Positions 26,508 to 35,838 of a stretch of DNA of 64,000 nt are shown here, in pieces (position 1 is the stretch's first letter; the number at the start of each line of letters is the position of its first letter). Origin of the DNA: Candidatus Tepidiaquacellales bacterium OLB4/UTCHB1 (GTDB taxonomy: Bacteria > Bacteroidota > Ignavibacteria > Tepidaquicellales > Tepidaquicellaceae); NCBI GenBank assembly GCA_002050165.1, contig MWSW01000014.1:124001-188000 (forward strand), written 5' to 3'. The notes below the pieces were generated by a model. The model was not told the DNA's origin and did not search any database. It was given only the letters and a program-made list of their open reading frames with translations. A program made the position numbers and the translations under genes.

Positions 26508-28574
26508 TTATTTAAGTAAGACCATTCTGTTCGTTTTTGTCCGGTCGCCTGCTTCAATACTGTAAAAGTAAACGCCGCTCGTCAATCCAGTCGCATCAAA
26601 GGAATAGCTGTAGCTTCCGGATGATAAATAACCTTTAAAAGGTATTGAAATTAAACGTCCCGCAATATCAAAAATTCTCAATGTTACAATTCCGCTTTTA
26701 ACGAGGTCAAACCTTATATTGGTTACCGGATTAAACGGGTTGGGGAAATTCGGATAAAGCCTGAACCCATCGGGCAGTTCGTTACTTATATTTTCAATGC
26801 CAATAATATCCTGATTCTCATAATAAATTATGCCACCTTTCACATTCCCGATGAACATATCGGGATCGGTATCGTTATCAATATCGCACCATTGCGGAGC
26901 TGCGTTTGAGAACGCATAAAGATCTTTGTAACTATCGGATACAAACGTAAAATCCGGTTGCTGCGGTGTTCCGGTATTCTTGAAATACCAAATCCTGCCC
27001 AACCTGTTACCAATAAATAAATCTAATGTACCGTTAGTATCAATATCGTAAAATCTTGGAACGCTCTCATCACCGACATCAATTGAATCCAGAAAGTTTG
27101 TAATGTATGTGAATTGCGGATTCTGCGGTGTCCCGTCATTTCTGTAAAAATGAATTCTGCCGTTCCAGTTACCGCTGAACAAGTCAAGATCAGCATCACT
27201 ATCAATATCAACAAGCGCGGGCGTGCTGCTTTGTCCGAGATTTGTAACCCCCAGAGTTGCAACTGTACCCTGCAATGTAAACTGTGGATTCTGAACGGAA
27301 CCTGTATTTGTGAAATACCACATTGAATCCCTTAGAAAGCTGCCGACAAAAAGGTCAAGTGTACCGTTACCATCCAAATCACCGAAAGCCGGACTGAGAT
27401 TAAAATTGTACTGAGAAATTCCAAGTGGCAATGAATCATGAGTAAGATTAAAAGCAGGTTGCGTCACCGTTCCGGAATTTGTGTAAAGGGATATTTTATT
27501 GTTGGAACTCCCGATGATCAAATCTTGAAGACCGTTTCCATCTAGGTCTGCAAAGACAGGATTGCTGTTACTTCCGACATCAAGCGGGTTCATATAATTC
27601 TCGGTTCGTCTCACAAACTGCGGCGATTGTGGCGTTCCGATATTTTCGTAAAAAATGAAATTGTCAGAAGTTTGAGAAATGTATAAGACGGTAATAAATA
27701 AATCGAGGTCACCGTCATTATCAAGGTCAGAAAATCTCGGTGCATTATAACCGTACGAAAAGTATGGATCGCCCGGAGGGTTAATTGAATCCGTCATGCT
27801 CATCTGGGGGTTACCCGAAGTTCCGAAATTTGTCAATTTGTAAAAACTCGGATTAAACAAATCACCCCAGTAAATATCCGAAACTCCATCACTGTTCAAA
27901 TCTGTAAACACAAATGAATTTGCACCGTGATCGGCTTTCCCTATGATCAGAATGTTTTGCCAAAAATCAGTCTGAAACTGAAATCTGATTTCGCCGGTGG
28001 TACTGACGTTACGGTAAAGGGTAACTGTCCCTGATACTGATCCGAGGAACATATCCTTTAATCCGTCATTATCTATATCGAAAAATGTCGGGATTGAATT
28101 TGCATCCTGATAAATTACTGTATCACCGGTTGACCTCAGTTCGCTGATCTCAAGATTAAATTGTGGATTAGAGGGCGAACCGTTATTCCTGTAGAAATAT
28201 ATTTTCTGATCGGGTGATCCGCTGAACAAGTGGTATATCCCATTATTATACAAATCAACAAAGTGATACCAGTTTTTTATGTTAAGGTTCTGAAACTTTT
28301 TGGTAATCAATGTAAACTCAGGATTGAAAGCTGTTCCGGTATTCTTATAAAAATAAAGTGTTGTATCTTTGTCATACATAAAAAGGTCAATCAATCCGTC
28401 GTTATCAATATCAAGGAACTGAACTTTGGGGTTATCTCGACCACCGTCAAACGGCACTTGTGAAAGTTGTGAACTTATTGTTACCGGAATACCATCAAAT
28501 TTTTGTACAAGATTTTGAGCTTCGAGGTTCAAGGAAAATGAAATGAACAGCAGTAAGACCAATAAACTTTTCAT
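26508..28574 (-). CDS. FG-GAP/VCBS-repeat secreted protein with T9SS sorting domain
   Basis: A surface or secreted beta-propeller protein. The ATG at 28574 gives MKSLLVLLLFISFSLNLEAQ, a clean signal peptide; a TTG at 28595 is an alternative. It contains about ten repeats of the type FxDIDNDGxxDLFxG (calcium-binding DxDxDG loops), e.g. FLDIDNDGLIDLFMYD and FSDLDNDGDLDLFITV, which fold as a seven-bladed propeller or a chain. The last 80 residues are the type A T9SS sorting domain (YPNFPNPFNPVTNIRFDL ... SGVYFYSIEAGDRTKTNRMV). It is likely cell-surface attached. Ligand unknown. Confidence 0.88.
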   Translation of the reverse strand: MKSLLVLLLFISFSLNLEAQNLVQKFDGIPVTISSQLSQVPFDGGRDNPKVQFLDIDNDGLIDLFMYDKDTTLYFYKNTGTAFNPEFTLITKKFQNLNIKNWYHFVDLYNNGIYHLFSGSPDQKIYFYRNNGSPSNPQFNLEISELRSTGDTVIYQDANSIPTFFDIDNDGLKDMFLGSVSGTVTLYRNVSTTGEIRFQFQTDFWQNILIIGKADHGANSFVFTDLNSDGVSDIYWGDLFNPSFYKLTNFGTSGNPQMSMTDSINPPGDPYFSYGYNAPRFSDLDNDGDLDLFITVLYISQTSDNFIFYENIGTPQSPQFVRRTENYMNPLDVGSNSNPVFADLDGNGLQDLIIGSSNNKISLYTNSGTVTQPAFNLTHDSLPLGISQYNFNLSPAFGDLDGNGTLDLFVGSFLRDSMWYFTNTGSVQNPQFTLQGTVATLGVTNLGQSSTPALVDIDSDADLDLFSGNWNGRIHFYRNDGTPQNPQFTYITNFLDSIDVGDESVPRFYDIDTNGTLDLFIGNRLGRIWYFKNTGTPQQPDFTFVSDSYKDLYAFSNAAPQWCDIDNDTDPDMFIGNVKGGIIYYENQDIIGIENISNELPDGFRLYPNFPNPFNPVTNIRFDLVKSGIVTLRIFDIAGRLISIPFKGYLSSGSYSYSFDATGLTSGVYFYSIEAGDRTKTNRMVLLK

Positions 28575-28700
28575 GGGATTATAAATTGGAGTCAAACTAA
28601 TTTAATTGACATTTTTTTTAAAGTCATTACTAATAAAAAAAATTAATTTTATATTGAATCTGTAAAATTTCAACTTCAAATTTAAATCAAAAAAACGGAA

Positions 28701-30098
28701 ATGACACGTTCTCTCTTTGTTCTTTTCATGTCACTTTTATTCTGCCCATCTCTTTTTGCACAGTTAGGAAATCAAAACATGATTTTGATTGCAAATAAGG
28801 ATGAACACATCACAGGCTCACAGCGGTATTCTGCCATATGGGGTTACCTTTCCCCGACAGGAAGGGAATATGCAATTTTGGGGTGCCATACCGGAACAGT
28901 ATTTTACGATGTAACTGATTCGGCAAATATCGTTGAAGTAGGTTTCGTCCAGACACCGGCACCTATTAGTAGTTCCGGTAACGGATGGAGGGAAATGAAA
29001 GTGTATTCTCATTACGCTTACATTGTCTCAGAAGCTTCAAACACTGCAATTCAGATTGTGGACCTTCAATATCTTCCCGATTCGGTGAGATATGTGGGAA
29101 AGTTTACTCTACCCGGTCATTCAAGAACACATACGATTTCACAGGACGGTCCATATTTGTACCTCAACGGTTGCAATTCTTCATTCGGAAACGGGACTAA
29201 AATAGTTGACCTTACTTCAAATCCGGAAGTGCCTGTTCTGCGTGGATCGTGGAACCAATATTACGTTCATGATTCAAGAATTATTGATGACACAATGTAT
29301 CTCTCAAATATTTACGAAGGTTTGCTTTCGATAGTTGATATTACCAACAAAGATAACCCTCAAACTATAACTTCATTCTCAACTATTCCTAACCCATTTA
29401 CGCACAATTCAGCGCTAACAACGGACAAGAAGTATATCTTTACAACAGATGAAACAGACAATCCTCCGGGTAAACTTAAAGTATGGAACATTGAAGACCT
29501 GAACAATATCATGTACGTTAATTCATGGACTCCAACCGGCATAACAACTTCAATCGTTCACAACGTTGAAATTTACGGTGATTATGCGCTGATAGCTCAT
29601 TACACTGCAGGGATAAGATTACTCGATATTTCAGATCCTACAAACCCGACAGAGGTTGCATGGTACGATTCGCGACCCTCAACTAACACAAACACTTTCA
29701 CCGGTTGTTGGGGTGTTTATATGTTCCCTTCAGGAAAAATCATTGCATCGGATATGAATACAGGGCTTTACGTTTTGAAACCAACTATTACCATGCTAAA
29801 TGCCGGGAATGTATCTAACACAATTCCGGAGAATTTCAGACTTGAACAAAATTTCCCGAACCCGTTCAACCCAAGTACAATGATTAAATTCTCATTACCG
29901 AAGAACACAAATGTATCTTTGAAAGTGTTCAACATGTCTGGGAAAGAAGTTGCACAAATCATAAATGACCGCCGTGATGCAGGAAATTACGAAGTATGGT
30001 TTGATGCATCTGAATATTCTCTCACCAGTGGAATTTATTTTTACGAACTTAAAACAAACGACTCAAAAATCGTGAAGAAGATGGCCTTCGTAAAATAA
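28701..30098 (+). CDS. LVIVD/choice-of-anchor B propeller protein with T9SS sorting domain
   Basis: A 465-residue secreted protein with an N-terminal signal peptide (SLFVLFMSLLFCPSLFAQ). It carries LVIVD-type repeats (VSEASNTAIQIVDLQYLPD, YLSNIYEGLLSIVDITNKDNP, LIAHYTAGIRLLDISDPTNP) forming a propeller, which matches the choice-of-anchor B family. The final 75 residues are a T9SS type A sorting domain with FRLEQNFPNPFNPSTMIKFS and SGIYFYELKTNDSKIVKKMAF. It is thus exported through the outer membrane and left on the surface. A strong terminator lies 18 bp after the stop. Confidence 0.87.
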   Translation: MTRSLFVLFMSLLFCPSLFAQLGNQNMILIANKDEHITGSQRYSAIWGYLSPTGREYAILGCHTGTVFYDVTDSANIVEVGFVQTPAPISSSGNGWREMKVYSHYAYIVSEASNTAIQIVDLQYLPDSVRYVGKFTLPGHSRTHTISQDGPYLYLNGCNSSFGNGTKIVDLTSNPEVPVLRGSWNQYYVHDSRIIDDTMYLSNIYEGLLSIVDITNKDNPQTITSFSTIPNPFTHNSALTTDKKYIFTTDETDNPPGKLKVWNIEDLNNIMYVNSWTPTGITTSIVHNVEIYGDYALIAHYTAGIRLLDISDPTNPTEVAWYDSRPSTNTNTFTGCWGVYMFPSGKIIASDMNTGLYVLKPTITMLNAGNVSNTIPENFRLEQNFPNPFNPSTMIKFSLPKNTNVSLKVFNMSGKEVAQIINDRRDAGNYEVWFDASEYSLTSGIYFYELKTNDSKIVKKMAFVK

Positions 30099-30116
30099 TT
30101 TTTATCACGTAGCTTA

Positions 30117-30155
30117 CCCCCCACACTTACAAGCATAAAGTGTGGGGGGTTTTTT
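30117..30155 (+). terminator. Strong intrinsic terminator
   Basis: A perfect 12-bp stem, CCCCCCACACTT (30117-30128) with AAGTGTGGGGGG (30138-30149), has a 9-nt loop and runs straight into six T. The high GC of the stem contrasts with the AT-rich surroundings. It closes transcription of the propeller gene and separates it from the surface-protein block that begins at 31048. Confidence 0.95.
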
Positions 30156-31047
30156 ATTCAACTAAACCCCAAACAAAGTTACTTGTATTTTGTGACTTGA
30201 CATTTAAATTTATTTTTAATAAATATGCACCAACAAAACTAAGAAGTGAACCTATGTTACGGATTACGGTTTATTTGAAATATTCTGAGGAATAATTTAA
30301 GATTTTATTGAAAATCATTTCACATCTCAGTTTTTGAAAATAGTAAGTTTTTCCACTTTGTAGCCCAGGACAACTCGTTTGACCGTGACAAAATTTAACC
30401 GAGAAATGGAAAAGAAATTAAGCATACTATTAATTTACATTGAAGTTCAATTTATTATGATTAAAAGGTTCAATAGAGCAATGGTTAACGTCTAAGTAAT
30501 ATCTGCATTCTTTTTAAAGTTTAATAATACTGCTTTTTTATTTAAGTAATATATAAAGTTCTTATAAAAATTTTAAGGACTGAGCTTATTTAATCACTCA
30601 TTCTCCCAAGCAATTAATTCGGTAAGTTAGAGGAACTTATGTCCTTTTTTACTGAATCTTAGTAACTACATACTTACACACTCAATCAACAGATTCAGCG
30701 AGTATCGTTTAGAGATAGAACCTTACTTGTTGAAGCGGTGGATATTTACTACCTGAGAAATCAAATTAATTATTTTCAAAGCCCGGGATGGAGGTGCCAT
30801 TTATTTCGCAATCGTTCTAAACAATCGTGAAAGGATAATATATTTTGTATTTGTATAAGTGTATTGATTTACACATAAACTAAATGAAAAAGTTTTTTTC
30901 CATGAAATTTTTAAAATTATGAATTCTCTAAGACCAACAATTCACTGAAAGAAGCTAATTTATAAATTGAACCCTGCATCAAAGAAACTATTACATCGAT
31001 ATTAATTTGCAAAAAGTTTAAACAACCATAAAACCCGAAAAAGACCC
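30156..31047. other. Apparently gene-free 0.9 kb region upstream of the giant surface protein
   Basis: No frame of credible length is open on either strand. A possible -35/-10 pair (TTGACA at 30197-30202 followed 17 nt later by an AT-rich hexamer) is present, but the region is so AT-rich that this is weak. A small hairpin (TAAGTT, 5 nt, AACTTA, near 30622-30638) precedes a T run, and CTGAATC (30652-30658) has an inverted copy at 30692-30698. Neither is strong. The stretch could be a long leader, contain an RNA gene or be the trace of a decayed gene; nothing visible decides this. Confidence 0.4.
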
Positions 31048-34000
31048 ATGAGACATTTAATACTAACAGCAATCTCAATTGTTTTATTTACAGCAAACTT
31101 CATTTATTCTCAAGTAACGATTAAACTCAACCAACCGCCTCCAAATCAACTAAACATTGCGGATTTGTGGACATTTACGCTCTTTAATAGCTCAGATGAA
31201 AATTTGGAGGTTTACCTTAAAGGAACGGCAGTTGAAGAAAAAGACGGCTTAATCGCTACAGGCAAGACGGTAAACATTACACTTAAAGCAAAAGAGACAA
31301 AGAATATGAAAGTTTCTGATTTGCCAAAAACACCGGAAATAGATTACACTGCAAAAAACCCAAAATATAAAGAATCTCTTATACGACAGGGAAAATTTCC
31401 TGCGGGCAGTTATGAAATTTGCGTAAATGTATTTTCCTCGGGAATAAACGAAGAACTTGGAAGTGACTGTATAAATCAGGAAGTTCAGGAATCGGGAATA
31501 TTATCGTTAATAAATCCTTCGGATGGTCAGGAAATTGACAAAAAGATGTCCTTAATATTCACCTGGTCATACAGCGGCAAGATGCCCGACGGCGGATATA
31601 CATTGAAGATAGTAGAAATGAAGAAAGGACAAACACCCGAAGGAGCGATGGAAAGAAACAAGGCATTTTTTGAAAAAGAAGAGATAAAGGCAACGGCATT
31701 TTCGTATCCGCTTAATGCTCCGAAGTTTGAGGAAGGAAAGAGTTATGCGTGGGGAGTGAAGAGTGGGGAAGTGAAGAGTGAGGTGTGGGGATTTTCAAGA
31801 AGTATAGATTCAATCACATTATTTTGCAACAATCCTGATCCTGATTTTTGTCCTGGCAATTATTTCATGAATGGTAATTTTGAAGAAATAACAGGAGATC
31901 CGAATGCGAACACCGACCAAGATATTAATTTAGCTACTGGCTGGAGAGCGATGTGGGGCAATAGTTCTTTAGCTGACTTACATTGCACAAATGGTTCTAA
32001 ATCAACAGGAACAGCTCCGACACCAAATTCTAATATCTATGCTGGAATGTGGATTGAAAACACAACAACTACAAATACTACATCGAATACTTACAGGGAA
32101 GGCATGTATAATAAGTTAGAAACACCCATCTCAAGAACGCCTATTAGAACGTATTCATTTAATTTCAACATAGCTAATGCGCAACTGACAAGTGATGAAC
32201 CTGTAAGCATTGGTATTTATGGGGTATATAACCCAGATACTGTGCTAGCTGCTACACCAACTGGTTCTAATGCGAATCCAACAAATGTTAATTTGTGGAC
32301 AAGTGCTGATCCTTCGGTAGAGGTTGTTCTATTGGGTATTATAACCACCCCAGTTTCTTTTACAAATACTTGGTCAGCACAAAGCATTTCATTCAACTCC
32401 AGTATTTTACCGAGCAATGGAATAACACACATAATGATAACAGCAGATGATAATGCTAGACCTTCCAGCTATAGAAAGATATATATCAATTTCGATGATT
32501 TTTGTATGAGGGAAAGTGAAATTCAATCTGATCCGTGTGATTCATTTTCTGCGGAAATATTTTCTAATGTTGTTCAATCAGGTTGTTGCTGGAGCCTAAA
32601 CTTGCAACACCCACAAAACACTTCAGATGTCAGAGCTATAAAGATTTTCCCATTATCACCAACGACTTTTATAACTTCTTCAGTGATTATAAATAGTTCA
32701 TCTGTTTTTGCGAATACCATAAATTCAAACCTTATTGAAATACTTCCGAATTATCCGAATGTAACTTTTCCTCCCGGAACGATGAACGATGTATTATCAT
32801 ATTGCTTGAATTTTATGAATTCACCTCAGCAAATGGTTATTAGTTGGATGGGCGGACAAAATAATGACAGCGTTATCTGTTCCGATACTGTAGAAAGTTA
32901 TTGTGAGATTCCATGTGTTATACCTGATTCGGTTGATGTAGAATGCGATGGAGATAATTATAATATTGAATATTCATTTACAAATATTTCACATTTTCCG
33001 TTTGATAGCATTGAATATACAGTTTTAAGTCCAACTGGAATTACTGTTGCACCATCTTTATTTAATCTTTCTCCAGATGTATCACCAAGTAATACTGGCA
33101 GTGCAGAATTTAGTATTACCGGCGCACAACCAAATACTCAGGTTTGTGTACAAATGAAGTACATAAGTCCAGATACCTGCTGCTGGTGTTTTGACACTTT
33201 ATGTATTTTAATACCTGAGTGTATTTGTGATACAACAACACTGGACGCAAATCTCAAAAATGAGGATCCATATAATTGTTGCTACGATGTAACAATAAAA
33301 AATTTAAATGTTAATAATTTCGATCAATTGCAATTGGAGACTTTAGACCCCGGGGTTTTCTTTAGAGAGCGAACAATGAGTGCCGGTTGGGTCGGTAGCG
33401 CTGTTCCATCAGTTTCTCCTACTCTTGTTAACATATTTAAAACTCCGGTATGGACAACACCTGTTCCCAACGGAAACAATATTTCTTTATTGAATTTTTG
33501 TTTAGGCGGTTACTCTACATCACCACAAACTTTAGTTTTGAGGTGGATAAGAAATGATTCGATTATGTGTACCGATACTTTAAAAACAAACTGTATACCG
33601 CCACCACCTACGAGCGATACGTGTGCTCAAATTTTCAATGATACCCTGATATGTAATTCTGATGGTACATTTACATATAATTTCCAAGTATTAAATTCCG
33701 CAACGTGGATTGCACAGGGTTTAAAGTTAAGTGTTTCTACGCCTACCGGTCTAACCATTACACCTTCAGACTTCAATGTAAACATATTACCAGGTGGGGT
33801 ATCACCAGTTTTATCCACGAATATTAGCGGAGTAACCCCTAATTCGAATATCTGTTTTAAGGTTGGCCTTTATGATCATACAGAAGCATGGAGCAACTGT
33901 TGTTTTTCAGATGATTATTGTTTAACTGTGCCACTTTGTGGCTCTTTCGACTGCAACTTTGATATTAAAATTGATTCAATTACTTGTAAAGAAATAAATC

Positions 34001-35823
34001 CAACAGGAAATCCATCGTATAAGGTTTGGTCAAGTATTAACAATTTAACCGGGGGATCTGCGTTAATCCAGAAAGTAGTTCCAAATACTTTTGTTACAAA
34101 TCCTTCCTCCACGCTTCTTAATCCCGGGCTTAATAATTTCAGCTTTACTTATTCGGGTCCTCAAGTAAATCCGTTATGTTTTGTTTTTAAAGTTATAAGG
34201 CCTGATCTACCTTCGGATACGTGCGAGTTTAAAGTTTGCGGGAAATTACCGGACTGCAAACCAACCGAGTGTGAGTGTGGAAACTGGAAAGATGGTAATA
34301 CAATAAACGTAACTATAAACGGGAAAAAATCTAAGGTTGAATGTAATTCAACAATAACAGGAAAATTGAATGATCAGTTTAGTTTTAGTTTACCAACTTA
34401 TTCCTGTAAATCCAATTGTGAGACATCATACTTATGGACAATAAAAGGTGATGAAGTAACGCCACCGATCATTATTAACGGAACCGGACAAATTGCCAAT
34501 CATTTGTTTAATACCCCCGGCACATATATTCTAAATTATGATGTGTTTTGTGGCAACAGAAAATGTGATTCCTGTCGAATAATAATAAATATTGAACCAC
34601 CTGACAAATGTAAATGCGGCGAGTGGATTAACATGAATTATTCTATTGAAACAACAAACCCAATACTTAAAGCCGATGATTTAAAGAAAAAGCTAAACTG
34701 CAACGATACGATTTCACTAAAAAAGCCAACTAACATTTCAATAAATTACGGGTACGCCTGTATCCCTAAGGACTGTAAATCATCAATTCATTGGAAAGTA
34801 GAAGGTCCAATTTCCGGCAATGGCATTGGAAATAGTGGATTTCATTTTAATTTTTCTTCTCCCGGAATATACAGTGTAATATTAAGCGCAGATTGCAATG
34901 GGAAAAGTTGTCCACCTTGTACTTTGGTCGTGAAGGTGGAAAAAAAACCTACCGGTTGTGACTGTTTAGGTTGGGAGGGGAATTCAGTAACATTAAGTAA
35001 CAATGGTCAAATTCACTCCATAAATTTCGGTAGTACTTTCTCACAAACACTTGCAGCGGGATCTTACACCGTTTCAGCTCCTAACTATAATTGCGGTGAT
35101 CCTCATTGTATGAGAAAATACACTTACAGAATAACCAAGAATGATGTTGATATCACACTCCCAAATTCTTATGGACAATCTTTTAGTTTCAATTTCGCTG
35201 GTCCAATTTTGTTTCCCGTAAAATACAAAATTCAATTTTTTGTGTATTGCAATCCTCCGGGTTCTCTTTGTGGTGAGAGCGAAGTTACATTCTGGGTAAG
35301 AAAATCTTTTAAGCCAATTGATCTGGGAAAACTTCAATTGTTAAACTTAGGGGTTAAAAACCCAAATGTATCACCAACATTATTTAATCCTAATTCTTCA
35401 TTACGCCCGGATTTTAAATGGGAGAATTCAGGTGGTTCAAATAATATTAAATTGTTTCGCCTGATTGAAATCGCACAAAAAGACGGACTAACAAATTTAG
35501 CTGATATTGAAAATGAACTAGTTAACAAAGTGCCATACTTTGAAGTTAACACGGCAACTGAATCTCTTAATTACCCATCAAGTTTTCCTGATTTAATTAA
35601 AGGTGAAATTTATTTATGGATTGTTTATGAGATTAATAAAAATGGTGAAACAACTTTGCTTGATGGAGGAATTTTTCAAGCAGGAAATACAACTGAGCAT
35701 AAATTTTCAGACTCGTGTGAGGAATGTGAATACAAATGTCAAGGTGGCAGATGTTTTGAATTCAAAGAGGGATGTATTTGTATAACAAGGTTGCAAAGGG
35801 ATTTTGAAAAAAATGATTATTAA
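31048..35823 (+). CDS. Giant cysteine-rich modular surface protein with TANFOR-like N-terminus
   Basis: A 1591-residue exported protein (signal peptide about residues 1-21). Residues 22-145 resemble the TANFOR domain of Bacteroidota (VTIKLNQPPPNQLNIADLW ... AGSYEICVNVFSS). Residues 150-255 look like an FnIII-type domain (LINPSDGQEI ... LIFTWSYSG). Residues 261-490 are like a carbohydrate-binding jelly roll (CPGNYFMNGNFEEITGD). Then come repeat modules: type A at 494-620 and 726-850, type B at 627-725, 856-965 and a looser copy at 968-1071, and type C, about 115 residues each, at 1072, 1186 and 1302, the last resembling PKD domains. The tail is Cys-rich. No T9SS tail or membrane anchor is visible. 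It shares its first two domains with the next gene, 15 bp downstream. Confidence 0.7.
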   Translation: MRHLILTAISIVLFTANFIYSQVTIKLNQPPPNQLNIADLWTFTLFNSSDENLEVYLKGTAVEEKDGLIATGKTVNITLKAKETKNMKVSDLPKTPEIDYTAKNPKYKESLIRQGKFPAGSYEICVNVFSSGINEELGSDCINQEVQESGILSLINPSDGQEIDKKMSLIFTWSYSGKMPDGGYTLKIVEMKKGQTPEGAMERNKAFFEKEEIKATAFSYPLNAPKFEEGKSYAWGVKSGEVKSEVWGFSRSIDSITLFCNNPDPDFCPGNYFMNGNFEEITGDPNANTDQDINLATGWRAMWGNSSLADLHCTNGSKSTGTAPTPNSNIYAGMWIENTTTTNTTSNTYREGMYNKLETPISRTPIRTYSFNFNIANAQLTSDEPVSIGIYGVYNPDTVLAATPTGSNANPTNVNLWTSADPSVEVVLLGIITTPVSFTNTWSAQSISFNSSILPSNGITHIMITADDNARPSSYRKIYINFDDFCMRESEIQSDPCDSFSAEIFSNVVQSGCCWSLNLQHPQNTSDVRAIKIFPLSPTTFITSSVIINSSSVFANTINSNLIEILPNYPNVTFPPGTMNDVLSYCLNFMNSPQQMVISWMGGQNNDSVICSDTVESYCEIPCVIPDSVDVECDGDNYNIEYSFTNISHFPFDSIEYTVLSPTGITVAPSLFNLSPDVSPSNTGSAEFSITGAQPNTQVCVQMKYISPDTCCWCFDTLCILIPECICDTTTLDANLKNEDPYNCCYDVTIKNLNVNNFDQLQLETLDPGVFFRERTMSAGWVGSAVPSVSPTLVNIFKTPVWTTPVPNGNNISLLNFCLGGYSTSPQTLVLRWIRNDSIMCTDTLKTNCIPPPPTSDTCAQIFNDTLICNSDGTFTYNFQVLNSATWIAQGLKLSVSTPTGLTITPSDFNVNILPGGVSPVLSTNISGVTPNSNICFKVGLYDHTEAWSNCCFSDDYCLTVPLCGSFDCNFDIKIDSITCKEINPTGNPSYKVWSSINNLTGGSALIQKVVPNTFVTNPSSTLLNPGLNNFSFTYSGPQVNPLCFVFKVIRPDLPSDTCEFKVCGKLPDCKPTECECGNWKDGNTINVTINGKKSKVECNSTITGKLNDQFSFSLPTYSCKSNCETSYLWTIKGDEVTPPIIINGTGQIANHLFNTPGTYILNYDVFCGNRKCDSCRIIINIEPPDKCKCGEWINMNYSIETTNPILKADDLKKKLNCNDTISLKKPTNISINYGYACIPKDCKSSIHWKVEGPISGNGIGNSGFHFNFSSPGIYSVILSADCNGKSCPPCTLVVKVEKKPTGCDCLGWEGNSVTLSNNGQIHSINFGSTFSQTLAAGSYTVSAPNYNCGDPHCMRKYTYRITKNDVDITLPNSYGQSFSFNFAGPILFPVKYKIQFFVYCNPPGSLCGESEVTFWVRKSFKPIDLGKLQLLNLGVKNPNVSPTLFNPNSSLRPDFKWENSGGSNNIKLFRLIEIAQKDGLTNLADIENELVNKVPYFEVNTATESLNYPSSFPDLIKGEIYLWIVYEINKNGETTLLDGGIFQAGNTTEHKFSDSCEECEYKCQGGRCFEFKEGCICITRLQRDFEKNDY

Positions 35824-35838
35824 AAAAAACTACTAATC

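Noticed and set aside
26508-30098. The two T9SS cargo genes as one secretion operon
   Set aside because: They are divergently transcribed (minus and plus) and no T9SS machinery gene lies in the window.
30652-30698. Inverted repeat CTGAATC/GATTCAG with 33-nt loop
   Set aside because: Too short with too long a loop to stand out from chance in this region.
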